From JBCCTX01 sp964652565 (lineage in GTDB: Bacteria > Bacteroidota > Bacteroidia > J057): a stretch of 24,900 nucleotides of DNA. Below, piece after piece: positions 7,901 to 14,435 of the stretch (positions within the stretch are counted from its first letter, which is position 1; each line of letters starts with the position of its first letter). The notes beneath the pieces were generated by a model. That model was not told where the DNA came from. It did no database searches and saw only the letters and a program-made list of their open reading frames with translations. The stretch is taken from the NCBI GenBank assembly GCA_964652565.1, contig CAZZEC010000086.1, positions 1 through 24,900 of the forward strand. Direction: 5' to 3'. Both the position numbers and the translations under genes were made by a program.

Positions 7901-9066
7901 ATGAGAATAGTATTATCATAATTTCCCTGACCATTGAGTAGACTTACATCTTGCGCGTTACCCTCTGGAAGCATCCGCCTCCATTCTTCCCCTCCATTAT
8001 CTGTGTAGTAGACATCTCCATTGACAAACCTGTTATTCGTTAATGATTCTCTAAATGTATTGACAGATGCATATAAGACTTGAGGATCTTGTGAAGATAC
8101 AGCAATTTCCGTACGACCACTGTTGATGGGAAGGCCTTCAGTTGCTGGAAACCAGGTCTCTCCCATGTCCAAAGACTTAATGACTCCAACATTGAAGATC
8201 GTAGCATAGATTTCATTGAAATTTTGGGGGTTGGCAAGTAATTGCTGTATAGAATTATTCCTCTCATAGACTAATCTCCATGTTTCTCCCCCGTCGGTAC
8301 TTTTAAAGATCCCGGAACTAAAAAAAGAAGCTGAATCACCCCTGAAATTCACATCACTTCTTGCACAGGCAAGAACGGTATTTTCGTCTTCAGGATGAAT
8401 GATGATCCTTGTTACGGTCTGGAAAATGGGATCCTCGACAGTAGCAGATAGTTGTTGCCAGGTTTCACCTCTATCCAAAGATTTATACATTCCATCGCCG
8501 TTTGCTACATTCACCGTGAAGCCTTGTTCACCCGTACCCGCATACATAGTATTGGGGTTTGAAGGAGCCATTGCCAGTGAATTGACCCATAAATTAGGCA
8601 GGCCAGGCGTGAGATGCCGCCAGTTAGTTCCTGCATTAATAGTTTTCCAAATCCCCCCGCCTACAGAAGCAGCATACCATGTATTTTCTGGATCTTGTGG
8701 ATCTGTAATCACTGCACGAGTTCTGCCTGGTACATTGGAAGGTCCTCGTTCCTGAAAAGTAATAGACCTGCTTGACACCCTATTTGCACCTCGACGGAAG
8801 GCATTATTCAGTTCAGCCATTTGGTAGTTCAATCTATAATTTGGCTGAGATGCTCCGTATCCTGTCTTTATTTCATGGTACAATTTTGCATACAATTGAG
8901 GCGCATCATATTTGTCCATCTTAAGTGGATGATTCACAAAGTTCTTATGAGTCCAGACGGGAAGAGATGGTTGGTCATCTTCCTCTTGACTATCTACGGG
9001 CCAGATATAGATGCATACAAGAACTATAGATAATAGTAATACAGCGGGTATATAATTGAACTTCAT
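4960..9066 (-). CDS. Secreted sortilin/BNR-repeat beta-propeller protein with T9SS sorting domain
   Basis: A 1368-residue exported protein. Residues 1-26 form a signal or anchor segment (MKFNYIPAVLLLSIVLVCIYIW). From about 110 to 1000 there are at least nine BNR/Asp-box blades of the [S/T]-x-D-x-G-x-x-W type: KTINAGTNW, KSLDRGETW, KSTDGGETW, KSLDMGETW, YTDNGGEEW, RSEDFGGFW, STDGGFEF, RSNDLGQSW and ESLDNGQSW. This is the pattern of VPS10/sortilin-like propellers, often annotated as glycosyl hydrolases although no catalytic site is evident. A region of about 200 residues without blades interrupts the propeller. A beta-sandwich near the end (GWGWVIDDLSIQ) precedes a C-terminal sorting domain (NIYPNPVVEYLNVE to SGTYVFKLNHKQGEGYRKFVKR), which directs T9SS export and surface attachment. 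It follows a lipoprotein gene by 54 bases and may be the last gene of that unit. The ligand is unknown. Confidence 0.85.
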   Translation of the reverse strand: MKFNYIPAVLLLSIVLVCIYIWPVDSQEEDDQPSLPVWTHKNFVNHPLKMDKYDAPQLYAKLYHEIKTGYGASQPNYRLNYQMAELNNAFRRGANRVSSRSITFQERGPSNVPGRTRAVITDPQDPENTWYAASVGGGIWKTINAGTNWRHLTPGLPNLWVNSLAMAPSNPNTMYAGTGEQGFTVNVANGDGMYKSLDRGETWQQLSATVEDPIFQTVTRIIIHPEDENTVLACARSDVNFRGDSASFFSSGIFKSTDGGETWRLVYERNNSIQQLLANPQNFNEIYATIFNVGVIKSLDMGETWFPATEGLPINSGRTEIAVSSQDPQVLYASVNTFRESLTNNRFVNGDVYYTDNGGEEWRRMLPEGNAQDVSLLNGQGNYDNTILIHPFNDSIVYVGGVDMWKIQLSSQPDSLTDSLRVRYTDADEFLNSERVRVNADPFDTLGRESLVPVEIRFGPSMSQLAHRFTDPIGGVFPPTESTEFRDVVSVPFEVWDVNNNRQLHISFMDIGDDFSFTVGNNIFSSDILFIHNILYEGIALQALSNVEGLLSNTQYAFFPAIPNNTEWTPNNLPISSIRIGIEEVGIKKRQTVVLADSRGQVQGESRNRNRWNVVNGTGLHPDQHSFEFITFPNTEAFQLLIGNDGGVYVSKPSIDPGVADSSFIMSGNTYNTTQIYGADKRPGFQHYLGGSQDNGTWIFSGELVEDTSAIADASTRYVNFIGGDGFEVVWHKTRPNTFIGGAQFNNFRRVLDNGPVETAGNGLGDRGSGAPFVSRLANTISDPDLLFAIGSSGVWRSEDFGGFWALSNLPGRLSLSGSPDVDVSRANPQVVWAGSGMGTGGSIFVSTDGGFEFSRTETFSNIGPLTGIYTDPLTDSTVYVTFGVAERPKILRSNDLGQSWEDLSGFSETSTRNGFPDVATLSILVMPHEPSTIWAGTEIGLFESLDNGQSWNIVDEFPKAMIWDMKVVDDEIVIATYGRGIWTATIPELLEAEYPEVILAPRILTFSSTLESDPRLQATVELRAGYDSTQFILNDEVVTTLEANSDTFRIRPFFDRIPGDSLDVYTLQTVSYVSGRAYQSSLRTFDKDDIIAFEAPRNFYQTRFSRNDNFYLPISFEVRTDSGFSGIALHSDHPYIEGSRATGGVIDYLAVLTVPIIVAESNALLTYKDIAIVETGEDGTEFGQTGFYDFVIVEGSKDLINWLPLAPGYDASFDSTWLEVYDNDSIADESMYVSQTLDILDTFNPGDTIVVRFRLFSDPFTAGWGWVIDDLSIQTTPVSTEVPFRQDIKFNIYPNPVVEYLNVETPMSSGPVSWHISNLNGQIVRQGNTHQAVPGKIVIPVSELPSGTYVFKLNHKQGEGYRKFVKR

Positions 9067-9120
9067 GAAGTATAAATAATAAAAAATGATTACTTGTGAT
9101 ATTCGCTTCTTAACTAACTC

Positions 9121-9534
9121 TTACTTTCTCCGGATAGTTCGGGATCTAATGTCATAATAGATAGACTGTGAGGGATCTGCGGTTTTGCTCGGAATCCAAA
9201 TATGTAATTGATAGGGATCGATCCATTCTACCTCCGCGCCTTCATACTGATCTTTATACAGTATGCTAAGATTGAATTGTTCTATCAGAACGATGCGTAC
9301 GAGTGGAAAGGGCTCAGGCGATGATGATTTTGCAGTGCTGACACATGCGTAGAAAGTGCTGTCCTGGTTGGGTAAGTAGGTAATGGGCTTCGAAAGTGTT
9401 TTTTCTGCCAATTGTTTAATGCTATCGATGGAATTATCTTGAGGCATAGTTTGATGGGTATATGTACTTCGACATCCCAGAAAATGTATGAGAAATATGA
9501 ATGGAATAATTAAGAATTTTTCACGATGATTCAT
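9121..9534 (-). CDS. Small hypothetical lipoprotein downstream of murF-alr
   Basis: I do not recognise a family. The 137-residue product begins MNHREKFLIIPFIFLIHFLGC, a hydrophobic signal ending in a lipobox with Cys21, so it is probably lipid-anchored in the envelope. The rest is a compact alpha/beta-looking domain with YACVSTAKS, VRIVLIEQFNLSILYKD, VEWIDPYQLHIWIP and a basic C-terminus (YDIRSRTIRRK). The start lies six bases after the murF-alr stop, so the two are almost certainly co-transcribed; the T9SS cargo gene starts 54 bases further on. The neighbourhood is the only hint of function and might suggest a cell-envelope role, but that is inference. Confidence 0.65.
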   Translation of the reverse strand: MNHREKFLIIPFIFLIHFLGCRSTYTHQTMPQDNSIDSIKQLAEKTLSKPITYLPNQDSTFYACVSTAKSSSPEPFPLVRIVLIEQFNLSILYKDQYEGAEVEWIDPYQLHIWIPSKTADPSQSIYYDIRSRTIRRK

Positions 9535-9540
9535 AAGTAA

Positions 9541-12000
9541 TTATTTAGTATAGATCCTTCTTACTCGAGCACTTATTCTTACGAGGATTTCATACGGAAT
9601 CGTCTCGGCCTGTTTGGCCATTTTATCTATAGTATGAACATATTCTCCCCTTACCCCAAAGACTAATACTTCATCCCCACTTTGAGCTTCAGGAATATGT
9701 GTCACATCTATCATGGTCATATCCATACATACTCTCCCAAAAATGGGTGCTTCCTTCCCTCTGACTAGGAATGTATAGTTACCATTGCTCAGGTTTCGGG
9801 GTACCCCATCGGCATATCCTAATGCAACAGTCGCTATGCGAGTCACCTGTTGGGTGTATTGAGACCTGCCATACCCAATACTCACTTGGGCTGGGTATGC
9901 TCTGATCTGAGAGATTGTTGAGACAAGGGTTCCAATTTCTTCAAGAGGTGCTTTAGTACCTGTAGTGTTAATACCGTATAACCCTGCACCTAATCTTACC
10001 ATTTCAAACGCGTATTCCGGAAACCTGAGGACACCTTTGGAGTTGAGAATATGTCTTAACGGGGTGATTCCTAATTCTTGTTGAAGATAATGATACATAT
10101 TGAGAAACACTTCGACCTGTTGTCTGCTAAAGGGGTCAGATGCTGGGTCATCTGCTGCTGCGAGATGGGACATAACTGATATCACACTAAAATGAGGATC
10201 GCTTTGCAGGATCTTACAAACTTCAGCTAATTCATCTTTCACAAATCCCAGTCTCCCCATTCCTGTTTCGAATTTCAGGTGAATGCGATACGACGAAATA
10301 CCTTCCCATCTGGCTTCACGCAAAAATCTTTTGAGAAATGTGATGTTAGACACTTCTGGTTCAAGGTCATATTGTATGAGGGAAGGTATACTCTCGATAT
10401 CTGGGTTCATGACCATAATAGGAATTTGTATCTGTGAATTTCTAAGATCAATACCTTCAGATGTATAGGCAACTGCCAGATAGGTTACTCCTTCGTTTTC
10501 TAATTCTTGGGCAATTTCCCAGGTCCCACTGCCATAGGAAGATGCCTTGACCACACACATTGTCTTAGTGCCTTGAGGTATATATGAGGTAAGTACTCGA
10601 TAATTATGTATTAGCTTTTTGAGGTCGATTTCCAGAAAGGTGGCAATTCTTTTGTGATTCAGAAAGGGTATCAGACGTTCCATTTCAAAAGCCCTGGCAC
10701 CTTTGATCAGTACAGTTGCATTTCGAAAAGTGTTGTATGGTACTTTTGTAAGAAAGTCATTGACGGAAGAAAAATTTTGAAATACAGATACTTCATTCAG
10801 CTTGGGTCCAATGGTGAAAATCTGCGATTGCCCAAACATTTCCATTGCTAAATTGTAGACTTGTTGATGTCTCTCAGGGGATAGTTTACCCTGATGAAAC
10901 AAATCAGACAAAATCACAAATTTTTCTGAATGATTGGAAATGTTGTTGAGTAAATGGAAACTATTCAAGATAGATTCCAAATCAGAATTATAGGTATCAT
11001 TGATAATAGTGATCTCTGGATTATCTGTAATGATTTCCGTTCGCATGTTAATGGCATGGAGGGAAGCCATATTGGATATGATAGTATCCCATGCTACATC
11101 TAAGATTCTTGCTGCAAGTATGGCTAGGAGCGCATTTTCCACTGAGGCCGGATCAGTTGCGTGTAGGACCATTTCAACTCGTTCTTCTCTTTGTTGAAGT
11201 GTAATGTTACTACGACCTTCTTGTTGTTGTACCTCGACAATTTGTAAAAAATCATCTGGTCGGTCTCCAACGAATTTTACTTGTGGAAACTTTGCTTCGA
11301 GATATGCTGCTACCCAAGCCTGGCGAGAACTGGCTAGCAAGGTATCTGCATCTTTAAATAGTAAGCACTTTTCCTCTAATTTCTGTTGTATGCTTGTAAA
11401 TCCGTCAGCATGGGCATCTCCCATATGAGTGAGAATTCCTATCTGAGGACGTATCATCTGTTCGAGTAATTCCATCTCTCCTTGTTGAGATATTCCTGCT
11501 TCAATGATTCCCAGTTCTGCTTGTTGTGATAGCCGCAGTAATGATATAGGAACACCCATCTGACTGTTATAGCTCAAGGGACTTTTAATCAGTTCAAAAT
11601 CCCATTCTATTAATGTAGAAAGCCATTCCTTAAGCGTAGTTTTTCCATTGCTACCAGTAATGCCGATAATTGGATACGTAATTCGCGCTCTGTGATAATA
11701 TGCCCACAGTTGTAAGGCATCCAGGGTATTCGAAACCAGGGCGTAGTTAATTCCTGAATACCTCAAAGGGCGATCCACAATAAAATTTCTGATGCCCTTT
11801 TCAATTGCATCTGGTATGTATTCATGTCCATCGCGGTGGCCTGAATTCAAAGCGATAAACACGGTCTGAGATCCGTATCGAATAGTTCTGGTATCAAATG
11901 ACACATATTTTAAGGGTATTTGCTGATGATATCCCTGATGAAGATCCTTTGCCATTGTGTAGGCTGCAATGTCATTAATGGTATAGGGTTGTCCAAGCAA
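9541..12000 (-). CDS. Bifunctional UDP-MurNAc-tripeptide:D-Ala-D-Ala ligase / alanine racemase (MurF-Alr fusion)
   Basis: One 819-residue cytoplasmic protein joins two steps of peptidoglycan precursor synthesis: PLP-dependent racemisation of L-alanine and ATP-dependent addition of D-Ala-D-Ala to UDP-MurNAc-tripeptide. MurF fills about 1-445: substrate-binding N-domain, ATP P-loop GITGSNGKTT at 113-122 with Lys120, IIEAGISQQGEME at 165-177, THMGDAHADG at 191-200 and INDTYNSD at 333-340. Alr fills about 452-819: the PLP lysine is Lys485 in CVVKASSYGSG, the conserved GYADG motif at 728-732 holds the expected second catalytic base Tyr729, and GRVCMDMTMIDVT follows. All key residues look intact, so both halves should be active. 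This fusion is known in Bacteroidota. D-Ala ligase (Ddl) is not in the window. A hairpin cluster lies upstream, and a lipoprotein gene follows at six bases. Confidence 0.95.
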   Translation of the reverse strand: MLGQPYTINDIAAYTMAKDLHQGYHQQIPLKYVSFDTRTIRYGSQTVFIALNSGHRDGHEYIPDAIEKGIRNFIVDRPLRYSGINYALVSNTLDALQLWAYYHRARITYPIIGITGSNGKTTLKEWLSTLIEWDFELIKSPLSYNSQMGVPISLLRLSQQAELGIIEAGISQQGEMELLEQMIRPQIGILTHMGDAHADGFTSIQQKLEEKCLLFKDADTLLASSRQAWVAAYLEAKFPQVKFVGDRPDDFLQIVEVQQQEGRSNITLQQREERVEMVLHATDPASVENALLAILAARILDVAWDTIISNMASLHAINMRTEIITDNPEITIINDTYNSDLESILNSFHLLNNISNHSEKFVILSDLFHQGKLSPERHQQVYNLAMEMFGQSQIFTIGPKLNEVSVFQNFSSVNDFLTKVPYNTFRNATVLIKGARAFEMERLIPFLNHKRIATFLEIDLKKLIHNYRVLTSYIPQGTKTMCVVKASSYGSGTWEIAQELENEGVTYLAVAYTSEGIDLRNSQIQIPIMVMNPDIESIPSLIQYDLEPEVSNITFLKRFLREARWEGISSYRIHLKFETGMGRLGFVKDELAEVCKILQSDPHFSVISVMSHLAAADDPASDPFSRQQVEVFLNMYHYLQQELGITPLRHILNSKGVLRFPEYAFEMVRLGAGLYGINTTGTKAPLEEIGTLVSTISQIRAYPAQVSIGYGRSQYTQQVTRIATVALGYADGVPRNLSNGNYTFLVRGKEAPIFGRVCMDMTMIDVTHIPEAQSGDEVLVFGVRGEYVHTIDKMAKQAETIPYEILVRISARVRRIYTK

Positions 12001-12057
12001 TTGATTGGTTGATTAAATAGAGAATCCCTACAAGTTAGTTCTTCCTTACATATTGTT

Positions 12058-12188
12058 CAATCCCTCCAGGATTGATGCTGGGTGGAAAACCACGGCTATT
12101 CCTGGTTTAACTCCTTTGGAGTTTCAGAAACTCTGAGAGGGTTAAACCAGGAATAAAACCGGATAACGAACAATCCGTTCTATCCGGT
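12058..12188. repeat. Cluster of four successive hairpins in the murF-alr / fasciclin divergent region
   Basis: Four inverted repeats follow one another: caatcc/ggattg at 12058-12074; gtgg/ccac around aaaa at 12082-12093; a long stem at 12098-12154 with perfect 14-base outer arms (attcctggtttaac), an inner part with wobble pairs and a one-base loop; and accggata/tatccggt at 12158-12188 with additional inner pairing. The differences in the long stem are all transitions, and most would pair as G-U in RNA. It sits in non-coding DNA upstream of both flanking genes, so it is not a simple terminator. It could be a REP/BIME-like interspersed element, a folded leader of murF-alr, or a small RNA. I see no transposase or RAYT gene nearby. 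Confidence 0.55.
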
Positions 12189-12492
12189 CATGCACGCCCA
12201 AATTTCTATATAAAAGTTCTACCTAATATTGGCCCACCACTATTTAGTATGTAGCCTTATAATTTGTTTAATTTAACTTAAACAAAATATTTCTTACATC
12301 TATGGAATAATTGAATGAAGATAAAGAATGTAAATATTGATGATTATATTGAAGGTTACAGTTAACTTACTATATATACTTACAAAGTGAAGTAGATGCA
12401 AGTCCTATTTTCCAAAAATTTATTTTGAACAAAATGTTAGTACCTGTGTTTTGTCTAAAGTTTATCTAAATTTATTAAACAAAATCAAATCC
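12189..12492. other. AT-rich intergenic stretch before the fasciclin gene
   Basis: No coding frame, RNA gene or strong repeat is visible. A TTTTG at 12423-12427, with TGTGTTTTG 19 bases on, faintly resembles the Bacteroidota -33/-7 pattern and would give a leader of about 35 bases before the ATG at 12493, but it departs from TAnnTTTG at more than one position. Confidence 0.4.
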
Positions 12493-12984
12493 ATGAGAAA
12501 ATTAATTGCATTATTCACTGCTATGTTAATGGTTGCATTCATTTCTGCGACAAAGGTACAAGCTCAAGACAAGGATATTGTTGACCTTGCTGTAGAAACA
12601 GATATACTATCTACATTGGTGGAAGCTGTGAAAGCAGGTGGTTTAGTAGAGACATTGAAAGGAGAGGGTCCTTTTACAGTATTTGCTCCTACTAACGATG
12701 CGTTTGCAGCATTGCCAGAAGGAACACTAGAAAGCTTGCTAAAGCCAGAAAATAAAGATCAGCTAGTAGCTGTACTTACTTATCACGTGGTACCAGCTTC
12801 AGTTATGTCTACAGATCTTAAGGATGGAATGGAAGCTAGTACTGCACAAGGAGCAAAGATTACAGTAGATCTTAGCGACGGAGTAAAGATTAACGATGCT
12901 AACGTGGTGAAGGCAGATATCAAGGCATCAAACGGAGTGGTACACGTTATCGATAAGGTGATATTACCTCCAATGGAAAAGTAA
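12493..12984 (+). CDS. Secreted fasciclin (FAS1) domain protein
   Basis: A 163-residue exported protein with a single FAS1 domain, a fold that usually mediates adhesion or ligand binding outside the cell. The ATG at 12493 begins MRKLIALFTAMLMVAFISA and ends a signal peptide near KVQAQ (about residue 25). The FAS1 core runs from about 28 to 160, with the H1 block FTVFAPTNDAFAALP, the LTYHVVPASV segment between the conserved blocks, and the H2 block NGVVHVIDKVILPP. A longer frame can be opened by a TTG at 12451, but it would put 14 residues in front of a good signal peptide, so I used the ATG. A strong rho-independent terminator follows 27 bases after the stop, so the gene is probably monocistronic. 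The partner or ligand is unknown. Confidence 0.9.
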   Translation: MRKLIALFTAMLMVAFISATKVQAQDKDIVDLAVETDILSTLVEAVKAGGLVETLKGEGPFTVFAPTNDAFAALPEGTLESLLKPENKDQLVAVLTYHVVPASVMSTDLKDGMEASTAQGAKITVDLSDGVKINDANVVKADIKASNGVVHVIDKVILPPMEK

Positions 12985-13011
12985 TTTAGGATTAGAAATT
13001 TAAATTAAATG

Positions 13012-13046
13012 ATCCCTGCTGATTTTCAGCAGGGATTTTTTATTTT
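13012..13046 (+). terminator. Rho-independent terminator of the fasciclin gene
   Basis: Perfect 11-bp stem atccctgctga / tcagcagggat around a ttt loop, then a T-rich tail (ttttttatttt, counting the last stem base). It is 27 bases after the fasciclin stop and in the correct orientation. Confidence 0.9.
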
Positions 13047-13053
13047 AACTGAT

Positions 13054-13509
13054 ATGGTATGGAGTGTAAAATATTTTCGGGATCTCTCATTAACTGAGTT
13101 GTACGATATCCTTAAACTCAGGGTAGATATTTTTGTCTTGGAGCAGGAATGTCCCTATGAAGAAGTAGATGGAAAAGATATGATTGCTATTCACATCATG
13201 GGGTATGAGGAATCTGAATTAGTTGCTTATTGTAGGGTATTTGCTCCTGGAAAATATTACCTTAAAGAGGCATCTATTGGAAGAGTAGCCGTTGCAAAAC
13301 AGCATAGAGGTAGGCAGTTAGGTATACAGGTGATGCATAGGGCGATGGAGTATTTGAAATCTCATTGTCATAATCCACCTATTAAATTAGCTGCACAAAA
13401 GTACCTGGAAAGATTCTATACAAATCTGGGGTATCAAACGGTATCAGATGTATATCCATGGGATGGAATCGATCATGTTGACATGATTCGCGATAATTCT
13501 GCATTATAA
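13054..13509 (+). CDS. ElaA-like GNAT family N-acetyltransferase
   Basis: Predicted cytoplasmic acetyl-CoA-dependent acetyltransferase of the ElaA group; the physiological substrate of ElaA proteins is not known. From the ATG at 13054 the protein has 151 residues, close to E. coli ElaA at about 153. Family motifs are LRVDIFVLEQECPYEEVDGKD near the N-terminus, SIGRVAVAKQHRGRQLGIQV as the acetyl-CoA pyrophosphate loop (R-G-R-Q-L-G), AAQKYLERFYTNLGY and the closing VYPWDGIDHVDM. An in-frame ATG at 13009 would add 15 residues but lies immediately before the stem of the fasciclin terminator and the added codons run through that hairpin, so it is unlikely to be used. The gene has no obvious Shine-Dalgarno site, as is usual here. 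It faces the DUF2911 gene across a hairpin terminator. Confidence 0.85.
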   Translation: MVWSVKYFRDLSLTELYDILKLRVDIFVLEQECPYEEVDGKDMIAIHIMGYEESELVAYCRVFAPGKYYLKEASIGRVAVAKQHRGRQLGIQVMHRAMEYLKSHCHNPPIKLAAQKYLERFYTNLGYQTVSDVYPWDGIDHVDMIRDNSAL

Positions 13510-13546
13510 AAAAATAGCCCGCGGTTAACCAAACCACGAGCTTATT
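13508..13546 (-). terminator. Terminator between the convergent ElaA-like and DUF2911 genes
   Basis: Imperfect stem at 13514-13545 with a run of seven A on the plus strand just before it (13508-13514), which reads as a U tract on the minus strand. The stem irregularities become G-U pairs in the minus-strand RNA, so it fits the DUF2911 transcript best, although it could act both ways. Confidence 0.7.
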
Positions 13547-13573
13547 TTACTAATGAAAGTGCTTAAGTCTTAG

Positions 13574-14104
13574 TTAAAACATTACAGGAACTTCTACCAT
13601 CGTATCATCCCATGCAAGAATCATGTGTGCACCACCATCTACTTCCTTGAAAGCGATAGTGAAAGCCTCTACTGTAGAAGGAGTTTCCTGAACAGGTACC
13701 GTTGTACGCATCACATCTTTCCCTTCGTCATATCCGTAGGCACCCCACTGAAAAGCATTGCTATTGAGTATAATAGTCCATTCTTTTTCACCTGGAATAG
13801 TGAAAAGGCCATATGTACCTGCTTTCACAGCTTTTCCACCAATTGTAGCGTCTTCAGTCAATATAACCATAGTCGCTTCATTTGCACCTGTTCTCCATAC
13901 TTTTCCATATGCCTCTAATGTGCCAAAAATTTCACGTCCATTCTTTTGAGGACGGCTATAAACAACTTGAATACTTCTTTCATTTCTGTCTGGGAAGTAG
14001 GCAATATCTGCTGGACTTTTATCAAGCCCGGGCATCTTTTGTGCATACATATTTCCTGCAGCTGCGAGTAGCAATGCAAAAGTGAATATTATAAATCTTT
14101 TCAT
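13574..14104 (-). CDS. DUF2911 family exported protein
   Basis: Function unknown. The 176-residue protein starts MKRFIIFTFALLLAAAGNMYAQ, a clear signal peptide with likely cleavage after Ala21, so it is exported to the periplasm or beyond. The mature part carries the DUF2911 signatures YSRPQKNGREIFG, LEAYGKVWRTGANEAT, GKAVKAGTYGLFTIPG, EWTIILN and WGAYGYDEGKDVMRT in the usual order, and it is full length for a single-domain member. This family is common in Bacteroidota and is often found with a signal peptide and no conserved operon partner, as here: the gene stands alone, with a terminator behind it and about 330 non-coding bases upstream. A beta-sandwich fold is likely, but I cannot assign a reaction. 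Confidence 0.88.
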   Translation of the reverse strand: MKRFIIFTFALLLAAAGNMYAQKMPGLDKSPADIAYFPDRNERSIQVVYSRPQKNGREIFGTLEAYGKVWRTGANEATMVILTEDATIGGKAVKAGTYGLFTIPGEKEWTIILNSNAFQWGAYGYDEGKDVMRTTVPVQETPSTVEAFTIAFKEVDGGAHMILAWDDTMVEVPVMF

Positions 14105-14351
14105 ACTGTGAGAGATTTGATTAATTGAAGTATAATTTTACATCTGGATTAACGGGTAAGAAGGAAGTATGTTTTCATTAAAGCCTATTTTTTGCCCTTA
14201 ATGAATAATATGTAAGAAAGAGGACATTTTTGATAGAAATTGATTGACTCAATGAAGTTACTGACGATCTATATTGATCAATGATCATCAATATCCCTTA
14301 GCTTAACAGAAATAAGGTATAGGTGGGTGATTACCAGATATTCAATAACAA
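14105..14351. other. Intergenic region upstream of the DUF2911 gene
   Basis: AT-rich and non-coding. The only structure I see is an 8-bp inverted repeat at 14271-14294 (atattgat / atcaatat around eight bases), which could be a regulator site or chance in AT-rich DNA. No clear TAnnTTTG promoter was found on the minus strand. Confidence 0.4.
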
Positions 14352-14394
14352 TTGAGGGTAAAAAAATAGATTGTTACTAGTTTTTTACCCTCAA
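14352..14394 (-). terminator. Terminator of the propeller-barrel gene
   Basis: Perfect 14-bp stem ttgagggtaaaaaa / ttttttaccctcaa with a 15-base loop, 42 bases after the minus-strand stop at 14436. The A/T parts of the stem can supply a U-rich 3' side on either strand. Confidence 0.65.
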
Positions 14395-14435
14395 GTCAGA
14401 CTTAAACATTACACGGGATACTATGTGATATAGCC

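Noticed and set aside
4960..9066. Sialidase or glycosyl hydrolase
   Set aside because: BNR/Asp-box motifs alone define the propeller; I could not find a sialidase active-site arrangement, so no enzymatic activity is claimed.
12098..12154. Terminator for murF-alr or the fasciclin gene
   Set aside because: The hairpin lies upstream of both divergent genes, so it cannot terminate either one.
12451..12492. TTG at 12451 as start of the fasciclin gene
   Set aside because: It would put 14 residues in front of a complete signal peptide; the ATG at 12493 is better.
13009..13053. ATG at 13009 as start of the ElaA-like gene
   Set aside because: The added 15 codons run through the stem and T tract of the fasciclin terminator, and the shorter form from 13054 fits the family length.
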